A stretch of DNA of 64,000 nucleotides from Gracilibacillus alcaliphilus (lineage in GTDB: Bacteria > Bacillota > Bacilli > Bacillales > Amphibacillaceae). The translations under genes and the position numbers were made by a program. This document shows, piece by piece, positions 26,179 to 35,700 of the stretch; positions within the stretch are counted from its first letter, which is position 1, and every line of letters starts with the position of its first letter. The notes below the pieces were generated by a model. That model was not told the origin of the DNA. It was given only the letters and a program-made list of their open reading frames with translations, and did not search any database. The stretch lies in the NCBI RefSeq assembly GCF_016909015.1, contig NZ_JAFBFA010000002.1, positions 1 through 64,000 on the forward strand. The letters run 5' to 3'.

Positions 26179-29100
26179 ATGGAGAAACGAAAACGTGAAA
26201 TAGGAATATTTTTGCTCATTATTTTAATAATCAGTACATTATTTCCTCCAATGGAAACGCTGCATGTACAGGCAGAAGAATCCGAGCTTCAGCAATTGCA
26301 GAATTTGAACCAAGGTGAAGAAATTATTTTTGCTGGTGCGGAATGGATTGTGTTGGATCCGGCAAGGGGTATATTTTCAGTAAGGAATCGATTGGGAGAA
26401 GAGCGTTTGATACAAATCGGTCGAACCTATTTAATCCCTCGAATACAAGTAATCTTGCTCACTATTTGAATGGAGAATACTATAACGAGGCATTTACCCC
26501 TGGTGAACAAGCTGTTATCGAAGAAAAAGCTTGGGAAATTGGAGGCATTGATTTACATGATGATGGCGATGAGAGTGCGGATGAAGTAAACGCCTCGATT
26601 GGTTTATTGTCCTATAGAGAATGGAAGGAGTACAGCAAATATTATAATGATAGTAATGGATTTTTAGAAAACCCTGGCCTTCTAATGTGGTTACGGACGC
26701 CAGATTCCTACAATCCGGATCCTCATATTTGGGCAGCCTGGGAAGATGGTGTGCTCCGTAATACGCGTGTGTCCTACGAACGTGTCGCAATCCATCCCGC
26801 TTTGACACTGCAATCTGACCTCTTTGTGTCGGAAGATAATGAAGTGATTGTGCCACCTCGACAAATACAATATTTAGACCAAGGCGATGAAATTATTTTT
26901 GCTGGTACGGAATGGATTGTGCTGGATCCGGCAGAGGGGTATATCTTCAGTAAGAACTCAATTGGAAATAGGGTGTTTGATGACACAGAACCTCACACGA
27001 ATCAATTTGACCCAGAGGATGAAAGCCATCTTGCATATTATTTGAATGGAAAATACTATAATGAGGCGTTCACCCCTGCGGAACAAGCTGTCATTGAACC
27101 GAAGACTTGGGGAATTGGAGATGAGACTAATGAGGGTGCGGAAACAGTAGAAGCCAATATCGGTTTAATGTCCTATGAAGAATGGAGAGAGTACAGCAAA
27201 TATCAAAATAGCAGTAATGGATTTTTAGATAATCCGAACACTGCTATGTGGTTACGGACGCCAAATTCTCAATATATTTTTGATAATGTTGTTTGGGGAG
27301 TCTGGGAGGATGGTGTTCTAGTTGGGGTTCCTGTGACGTACACCCATCTCTTTGTGCATCCCGCTTTGACTATGAAACCTGACCTCTTTGTATCGGAGGA
27401 TAATGAAGTGATTATAGCAGGCGTAACGTTTGATCCAAATGGAACAGGGGATACATGGGCACAGGCACATGAAATAATAGTAAACGTAAAGTTTGTCGAT
27501 ATGTCTGAGACTGTACAATATGCATGGTCGCTGGAACAGGAGAAGCCAAGTGACGGATGGGAAGTCTTAATGTTAGATGAGAATGGTCAATCGGAGACCA
27601 TTCAGACACCTGAAGAGGCAACAGGAGAATATTATCTTCATATCCAAGGGAAAGACATATTTAGTGAAGACTTTCATCTGTATTCCCAAGTGTTTAAAAT
27701 GGATAATCAAAACCCTACAGAGCCAGCAATCCATGCACCAGATGAATGGACAAATGAGGAGGTAACGGTGACGATAACTGCTGGAGAAGATGATCACAGC
27801 GGAGTAAATCAAATCGAATACCGACTTCAGGAAGCAGCTAGTGAGGATTGGGGAGACTGGCAGACACTGGATGATTCCGGCGAGCTGAAAATAGCAACAG
27901 AAGGAGAAACCAAACTGGAGGCACGTACCGTGGATCAGGCAGGTAACCAAAGTGGGGAAGCCAAAGCTGTGGTTAAAATCGATCAAACAGAACCAACTAT
28001 AGCCTTTGAGCCAAATGGTGATACAGAAGCGGCAAAAGAAGCTGCTACACAGGTAACGGTGACAGATGCATTAAGTGGTGTCAACGAAGATTCGCTTCTC
28101 TATGTTTGGTCGGAAAGTGATGAAGTGCTAGATGAGGAAGCGGATTGGGAAGCCTTTGCGAATGAAGATGAATTAACGAAAATAGAAGCAAACGGCAATT
28201 GGTATTTGCATATTCAAGCGACAGACCAGGCAGGGAACCAGGTATACGCAGTAACGAATCCTTTTGTACTGGACAATACACCGCCGGAATTGACCTTACA
28301 TGGTGAAACAGAAATGACGATAGAGCTAGGAGCCAGTTATACAGAAGCAGGGGCAGAGGCTATAGATCAACAGGATGGCGATATCAGTGAAATGATTGAA
28401 ATCACTGGCAATGTGGATACCAGCCAAGTGGGTACCTACCCAATTACCTACACTGTAACAGATCGTGTTGGACATACAGCCAGTGCTGCACGTACGGTGG
28501 ATGTGGTAGATACTACAGCTCCAAGTGATGTGACTCTTGAAGCGGTCGAAGTAACCACAGAAGCGGTTGAGTTCACTTTCTCCGCAGAAGATCTAGGTGG
28601 AATCAACACATACATTTTATCGCGGGATGAGGTAGAGATTGCCCGCATCGATGGCGGGGAAACAACGTATACGGATGAATCAATCGAGGCAGGAACCAAG
28701 TATCAATATGAGCTGATCGCTGTAGATGCCTCTGATAATACATCTTCCCCAGTGACGGTAGAGGTGTTCACACCGTTAGTGTATGGCGAGCCAGTGACAG
28801 TAGAATATGTAGATGAAGAAGGCAATGAGCTGGCGTCTTTCGAAGAGTTAACCGGAAAGCTGGGAGAAAGTTACGAAACAGAAGCGAAAGAAATCGAAGG
28901 CTACGAATTAATAGAAATACCAGACAATGCAAGTGGTGAATTTACAGAAGCAGCCCAGACAGTGACATATGTATATGCACTGGAAGAAGTAGAGCCAATT
29001 CTAGGTGAACCAGTGACAGTAGAACATGTAGATGAAGAGGGAGCCGAGCTTCTTCCACCAGAGGAGCTGATTGGGAACATTGGAGATTCCTATCAAACCG

Positions 29101-31034
29101 ATCCGGCTGACATTGCAGGCTATGAATTACAACAAACTCCGGACAATGCAGCTGGTACATTTACAAATGAAGCACAAACTGTCGTCTACGTCTATACCCT
29201 AGTAGAAAGGGAGATAGAAGGAACTATCATTATAGACTATGTCAATGAAGCAGGGCAGTCCATTGCAAATAGAGAAACCCAAACAGGCATAGTAGGAGCA
29301 GCCTATGAAACAGAGCCAAAAACGATTGAGGGCTATGAATTAGTAGAAATGCCAGAAAATGCGACTGGCGAATTTACCGAAGAGCCGCAAATCGTGGTCT
29401 ACATCTATGCGCCAATCAAAGAAGAGCCAGCATCGGGAGCACCAGTGACCGTGAAATATGTGAATGAGGAAGGCGAAAACCTGATTCCATCTGCAGAATT
29501 AATCGGAAATATAGGTGAATCCTATCAAACAGAAGTAATCGAGATAGGCGGCTATGAAGTGGTACAAACACCAGACAATGCAAACGGCAAATTTACAAGT
29601 GAAGCACAAACCGTCATCTACGTCTATACCCCAGTAGAAAGTGATGTGGAAGGAACGGTCATCATTGAATATGTCGATGAAACGGGGCAGGCGATTGCAA
29701 ATAGAGAAACCCAAACAGGCGTAGTAGGGGAAACCTATGAAAAAGAGCCAAAAACAATCGAGGGCTATGAATTAGTAGAAATGCTAGGCAATGCAAGTGG
29801 CGAATTTACCGAAGAGCCGCAAATCGTGGTCTACGTCTATGCGCCAATCAAAGAAGAGCCAGTATTGGGAGCACCAGTGACCGTGAAATATGTGAATGAG
29901 GAAGGCGAAGACCTGATTCCATCTGCAGAATTAATCGGAAATATAGGTGAATCCTATCAAACAGAAGCAATCGAGATAAGCGGCTATGAAATGGTGCAAA
30001 CACCAGACAACGCTTCTGGTACATTTACAGAAGAAACACAAACGGTGCTTTATGTGTATGCCTCAGTGAAGGTAGAAGAGCCTTTAGAAGGAACCATTAT
30101 GATAGCGTACGTGAATAAAGATGGTCAATCACTGGTAAACAGAGAAACGCAAACAGGAAAAGTAGGCGAAGCGTATACAACAGAAGCAAAAGAAATCGAA
30201 GGCTATCAATTAATCGAAACACCAGAGAATGCGACAGGTACATTCACCGAAGAAGTACAAACCGTGACGTATGTGTACGCACCGGTAAAACCAGAGGAAC
30301 CAAAAGAACCCGAAATCCCAGAAAGCCTCGAAATTATTCTGGATGAAACGCCAGTACAAGTATTTCCGGGAATTCTGATAACTATTAAAGACACGCAAAC
30401 AACGATTCATTTGCCAGATGATTTACCGGAAGGCACGTTATTACAAGTTCTCACTGTACAACTGGAAGAACAGGAAGGTTTGAAGCAAGCAGGCGAAGTG
30501 TATGACTTTCTCTTTACCTATCCAGACGGACAGGAAGATTATCATGGGGACTTTATCCTGACAATGGGTGTAGATGGAACCAGTAACCAAGCAGCCCTTT
30601 ATCATTATCAAGAAGAATGGCAGTTGATTGGTGGAAACGTAGAAGGAGATACAATCACAGCAACAGTCTCTGACTTTTCTATGTATGGTGTGTTTATGGA
30701 AGTAGAGACAGAAGCAGAGCCACCAGTGAAGGAAGAATCAGAAGAGAAGGAACCAAGGCAAGAGCCGAAAGAGCAAGAAGCAGAAGAGAAGGAACCAAAG
30801 CAAGAGCTGGAAGAGCAAGAAGAGCAAGAAGCAAAAAGAAAGGAACCAGAAATAGAACGAAAAGCGGAAAAAACAGCAGAGAAAGAAGCTACAGCCTTGC
30901 CAGCTACCGCAACCAATCAATATAATTGGTTAATCGCTGGTATTATATTGCTGGTATTGGGAAGTGGCCTATGGTTCATCCGTCAAAAAAGGAAGTCTAA
31001 TGAAGATATTTTTAAGAGCGGAGACAGCATGTAA
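26179..31034 (+). pseudogene. LPXTG surface protein 2 with a one-base frameshift after the signal peptide
   Basis: Read as one gene this is a wall-anchored protein of about 1,618 residues. The start (ATG 26179, after GAAGGGACGGG) encodes a signal peptide ending VQA-EE and the first half of a DUF6273-like domain. The frame is lost at 26363-26369 and continues one frame over from about 26361. The second, intact copy of the same domain (about 26860-27420) reads GGCAGAGGGGTAT where the first has GGCAAGGGGTAT, so one base is missing. Downstream: two DUF6273-like domains in total, Ig-like modules, one DUF5011-like domain, seven MucBP repeats, the shared LPDDLPEGTLLQV module, a Lys/Glu repeat linker, and LPATA with a membrane helix and basic tail. 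As sequenced, export is blocked. A sequencing error, slipped-strand switching or decay are all possible. Confidence 0.85.
28785..30288 (+). repeat. Seven MucBP repeats in surface protein 2
   Basis: Seven domains of about 72 residues in order A-A-B-A-B-A-B, as in surface protein 1. The A-B dimers starting at 29409 and 29841 are nearly identical at DNA level over a 432-base period, which indicates recent tandem duplication or gene conversion. Confidence 0.85.
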
Positions 31035-31042
31035 CATTTTCA

Positions 31043-31100
31043 TAAACCTAAACGTATCCTGTATTCTGTCGTTAGAATAGAAGGAACGTTTAGGTTTTTA
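31043..31100 (+). terminator. Terminator of surface protein 2
   Basis: AAACCTAAACGT pairs with ACGTTTAGGTTT around a long (about 30-base) loop containing a smaller hairpin, then a T-rich tract. Confidence 0.7.
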
Positions 31101-31115
31101 AGAAAGTATAAGCGC

Positions 31116-31167
31116 AATGAAGGTTGTCCTCTAAAGATTTGGTGACGTGACAACCTTCATTTTTTTA
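31116..31167. terminator. Second hairpin before the Rpn-like gene
   Basis: AATGAAGGTTGTC and GACAACCTTCATT form a 13-bp stem around an approximately 20-base loop, followed by T-rich sequence. A degenerate relative (GAGGTTGTTACTAAAAGG, then GTGACAATC) lies just after the Rpn-like gene at about 32475-32515, so the two may flank an inserted segment. Confidence 0.6.
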
Positions 31168-31458
31168 TTGTGCAGGAAATAATAGAATGGACGAGCCAAA
31201 GTCATATCCGATTTGGCACTGTCAAATTCAGCACATTCTTATGTTAATACAAGTGTACGAATCCATATTTTTTCTAAAATGCATTAAAAATTAAATACGA
31301 CTGTATTTTTATGATCAGAAATCGCAAAATAACAAGCTGGCATACCATTTTTATAGACGTTTTTACGAAAGAAATCTTTTTTTACTGTTTTGTCTTCCCC
31401 ATACAAAGTCGATATGATGAAAGCCTAATTTATTATTACTTGGGGATGTGATAAAATA
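31168..31458. other. A/T-rich gap before the Rpn-like gene
   Basis: About 290 bases with no gene. Nothing stands out beyond A/T-rich promoter-like sequence. Confidence 0.4.
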
Positions 31459-32460
31459 ATGATAACCGCAGTAACAGAAAATAAACAGGCTTATCGTGCA
31501 AGGAATACGGATTATGATGGGCTTTGGAAAAACTTGATTGAAGAACTATTTCAAGAATTCATAGTCTATTTTGCACCGGATCTGTACCCGAAAATTGATT
31601 TTGAAAAAGGAGCAGACTTCTTGAATTTGGAGCTTTCTCAGTTTGTGATAGATTCGAGAAAAGGAAGAAATTATGTGGATAAATTAGTAAAGGTGCTGCT
31701 GAGGAGTGGAGAAGAAAAATACGTCTTCGTTCACATCGAAGTACAGGCCATCATGGAGCAAGCCTTCGCTGAACACATGTTTAAATATTTTTACCGAATC
31801 TACGATAAATATAATCAGCCGGTATATTCTATCGCTCTGTTGACGGACGCGAGCTATCCACATCATGCAGAGGCGCTTCATTATTCTTTTTATGGTACAG
31901 AGTTAACTTATGCGTATAATACTTATCGATTTTATGGAAAAGATACGGAAGAACTGAAAAAATCTGATCATCCATTTGCTTTGGCTGTTCTGGCAGGAAT
32001 TTATACGAGTAAAAATAAAGGCAAGACAAATGAAGATAACGAAGAAAGGTTCCAGTTTAAACAACAACTTATCAGCTTGGCATTCGAAAAATATTCGCAC
32101 CGTGCGAGCTATCTTTCAGCCCTATTGTACTTTATTGATTATATCCTGCAGATACCATTGGAATTACAGGAAAAACTGTATGAATCGTTACCAATCATCC
32201 AAAACGAAAAGGAGGAAGGGAAAATTATGGGAATGGAAAAACTAAGAGATACCCCGACTTTTGGAAGGCTGTTTAGAGAAATTGAGGAAGAAGCAACGAA
32301 AAGGGGCATGGAAAAAGGGATAGAAGCAGGCATGGAAAAAGCGGAACGAAATTTTGTTAAAAAGCTTTTAAACAAGAACTATTCGGAGAAAGAAATAGCT
32401 GAATTAACCAGCCTTGAAGTGAAGGAAGTAAAAATACTTCGAAAATCATTTAGGGATTAA
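31459..32460 (+). CDS. Rpn/YhgA-like PDDEXK nuclease family protein
   Basis: A 333-residue protein of the Rpn family (putative transposase / recombination-promoting nuclease). The N-terminal half has the typical start DGLWKNLIEELFQEFIVYFAPDLYPKIDF and the nuclease-like core with Asp in the 40s-60s region and VFVHIEVQAI, a DxnExQ arrangement of the PDDEXK fold. The central and C-terminal part is helical, with YLSALLYFIDYILQIPLE and a tail rich in Glu/Lys that contains MEKGIEAGMEKAERNFVKKLL. E. coli Rpn proteins are DNA endonucleases that raise RecA-independent recombination. It lies between two recombining surface genes, flanked by related hairpins. The ATG follows GGGGATGTG. Catalytic competence is inferred. 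Confidence 0.8.
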   Translation: MITAVTENKQAYRARNTDYDGLWKNLIEELFQEFIVYFAPDLYPKIDFEKGADFLNLELSQFVIDSRKGRNYVDKLVKVLLRSGEEKYVFVHIEVQAIMEQAFAEHMFKYFYRIYDKYNQPVYSIALLTDASYPHHAEALHYSFYGTELTYAYNTYRFYGKDTEELKKSDHPFALAVLAGIYTSKNKGKTNEDNEERFQFKQQLISLAFEKYSHRASYLSALLYFIDYILQIPLELQEKLYESLPIIQNEKEEGKIMGMEKLRDTPTFGRLFREIEEEATKRGMEKGIEAGMEKAERNFVKKLLNKNYSEKEIAELTSLEVKEVKILRKSFRD

Positions 32461-32612
32461 TGTAAGAATGTAACTGAGGTTGTTACTAAAAGGTTTTGTG
32501 ACAATCAGGTTTTCTAATAAATTAAGAAAGCATAAAATTTTGGTACGACCATAGTGATGAACATTGTTGTCAAGGAGATAGAAAAGTTTAGATGATATTC
32601 CTATCGCTATTA

Positions 32613-32745
32613 TGGAGAGAGTAGTTCTTCTGCTCTCTTTTTTTTGCGTTTTCAGTCTATAACATACCGATTCTTTCATTTTGTTTTCATTACATGATGA
32701 TAGACTATTTCCAAGCCTGTTAAAAGAGAGAGAAGGAAATTGGGG
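32613..32745 (+). repeat. Leader repeat, copy B (upstream of surface protein 3)
   Basis: The homologue of 25862-25990: the same hairpin with an 8-bp stem (GAGAGTAG/CTGCTCTC), T8, CTATAACAT, TTCTTTCATTTTG, TTTTCATTACATGATGATAGACT and a GAGAGAGAAGGAAA site. Homology stops where copy A begins its small leader frame and signal peptide gene; here the sequence jumps into the middle of a propeller. Confidence 0.7.
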
Positions 32746-32756
32746 GCATCATAAAT

Positions 32757-35700
32757 ATGTCAGGTGTAGCGGACTGGAAAAATATTGTTCAAGTCGCAGG
32801 CGGTAGCAGCCATACCGTTGGGTTAAAGGAGGATGGCACCGTTGTAGCCACGGGAATTAATTGGGAAGGTGAAATGAATGTAACGGATTGGGAAGATATT
32901 GTTCAAGTTTCTACCAAAGGGGTAGTTACCGTTGGTTTAAAAAGTGATGGTACTTTAATCGGTGTAGGTCGGCAGAACTTCGGTCAGCTGAATTTCCTTC
33001 CTCAAGAACCACGAGCATTAGAAGTCACAAGTGTCGCCGACCTGGAAACAGACGCAGAAGCGACCTGGGAAGCCCCGGCAACTTGGGGAACAGGAGCAGC
33101 GGCCTCCCGTAAGTATGAATTGGAACAACAAGATGGAGAGGATTGGGTTTTATTAGCAGAGGTAACTGGGGATCAGACATCATGGACAGGAAAACTGGCT
33201 GAGACAAAACAAACAACATTGCGTATGCGAGCAGTTACTGATGCTGGTGAATCGGGTTATACAGAGTCCGATTCATTTCGAATCGGTGCACCTGTTCCAC
33301 CAGAAATTAGTGATTATCCAAAGCGAACGAATCAAACTGTTGTTGATATTGCAGGGACTGCTGAACCTGGCAGTGAAGTAATCGTCAGCTATGGTGAGGA
33401 AGAAGCAAGTGCCATGGCAGATGAAGAAACCGGCGAATTTACGCTGGCAGGATTAGAATTGACTCCAAATCAGGTGAATGCATTCGAGGTTACAGCTGTT
33501 TCTTATGGGCTCACCAGTGTTCCTGTGTCCCTGTCTATCCTGCATACGGAGTTAGAATTTCCTGCATATCCTACGCGAATTGCAGCAGGCGACGGGCATA
33601 CCATTCATTTGAAAGAAGATGGTACAGCCGCCTCTGTAGGAAGGAATGCAGCAAATATACTCAATTTGGATGATTGGGAAGATATGACGCAAATTGCGGC
33701 AGGTGACTTGCATATTGTGGGTGTAACCAATGCTGGTAAGGTGAGAGCGGCAGGCTGGAATAATCATGGAGAGATGAATGTTACAGACTGGGAGCATGTC
33801 GAACAAGTTGCAGCAGGTGAAGCGCATACTGTCGGTTTAAAAACAGATGGCATCGTTGTCGCTGTGGGGACCAATGCCTCTGGTCAGCTGAATATAGGCG
33901 ATTGGGAAAATATCGTCCAAGTTGCAGCAGCCGCCAATCATACGATTGGTCTAAAAGCAGATGGTACTGTTATCGCAGCTGGGAATAATTCGCAAGGTCA
34001 ACTAAATGTAACGGATTGGGAAGATATGATCCAAGTGGAGACAGGCGCTCTACATACGGTTGGTTTAAAACCTGATGGTACCGTTGTCGCTGTCGGGAAT
34101 AATTCGCAAGGCCAATTAAATGTAGAAGAATGGCAGGATATTGTTCAAGTTGCAGCAGGTACCTTGCATACGATTGGTTTAAAAGCAGATGGTACAGTGG
34201 TAGCTGCAGGGCACAATTTTTGGGGGCAATTGAATGTAGGAGGCTGGGAAAATATTGTTCAAGTTGCGGTAGGGAGTTATCATACCGTCGGTTTCACAAC
34301 AGAAGGAAAAATAGTTGGTACGGGCAGCAATAGCTATAGACAACTCGATTTTTCACCTCAAGCACCTCTAGCTTTAGAAGTTACTAGTGTAGCAAACCCA
34401 GAAACAGAGGTAGAAGTGAACTGGCGTTGGTCACCATTTATTTCGGTAATCTGGGGGATTGGAGAAACAGATTCCCGTACCTATAGATTGGAACAATGGG
34501 ATGGAGAGGATTGGACTTTAGTAGCGGAGTTCGACGGGGATCATACATCATGGATAGGAAAATTACAAGAGACGAACCAGACGAAGCTGCGTATTCAATT
34601 AATTACAGACATTGGAATATCCGCTTATACAGAATCTAACCTGTTTCGAATCGGCGCCCCTGAGTCACCAGATATCGAGGACTATCCAGAGGTGACAAAT
34701 CAATCTACCATTGATATAGAGGGAATAGCAGAACCCGGCAGTGAAGTAAAGGTCACATATGGTGAGGAGGAAAAAAGTGTAACAGCAGAGGAAGAAACAG
34801 GCGAATTTACGCTGGAAGGTGTGGAGTTAACGCCAAATCAGCAAAATCAATTAGAGGTCATAACGATTTCTTATGGTATAGCAAGCGAGCCAGTCGTTTT
34901 ATCGATTTTACATGATGATATTGCTCCTGACGCTCCAACGATTGAACTGGAACCAAGCGGCTGGACCAATGAGGAAAACGTGCTTGTTACCATCACAGAT
35001 GGAGAGGATCAAGGCAGTGGAGCAGCTCGAACCGAGTATCGAATCGGGGAAGATGGAGAATGGATACTTTACGAGGCAGCTTTTCCTGTTTCAGAAGAAG
35101 GGGAAACCACTGTATATGCACGAACGATCGATCAAGCAGGCAATATCAGTGAAGTTGCTGAAGCCATGGTACAAATTAACCGTAATCTTCCCGCTGCCCC
35201 AAGTATTTCGGTAGATATCAAGGAGTGGACCAATGCTGATCAGGTAACTGCTCGTATCATAGTTACGGAGGAACACACCACGATTGAATATCAACTAGAC
35301 GGTACAGAGGGAGATTGGCTGACTTATGAAGAAGAAATCGTCCTTAGCAAGGAGGGCGAGACCACGATTTATGCCAGGGCAGTGAACCAAGCTGGCACTA
35401 GAAGTGAGATTACAGAGGAGACGATTCGGATCGACCGTACCAATCCAGTGATAAATGTCACGATGACACAAGGTGAGGATGGAGTTGCCTATGAACATGA
35501 CACATGGACAAATCAAACGGTTTATTTATCCGTGGAAGTGGCCGATCAAGCGATGGAGGAGTGGATGATCAGCATCAATGGTGAAATTATTGAGGATAAG
35601 ACTGATTTTGCCTACGATACCTCCATTACTGAAGCAGGGACACATCAAATAGAGATAAGAGCCTCTGATCAAGCAGGAAATCAAGCGGAAACAACACAGA

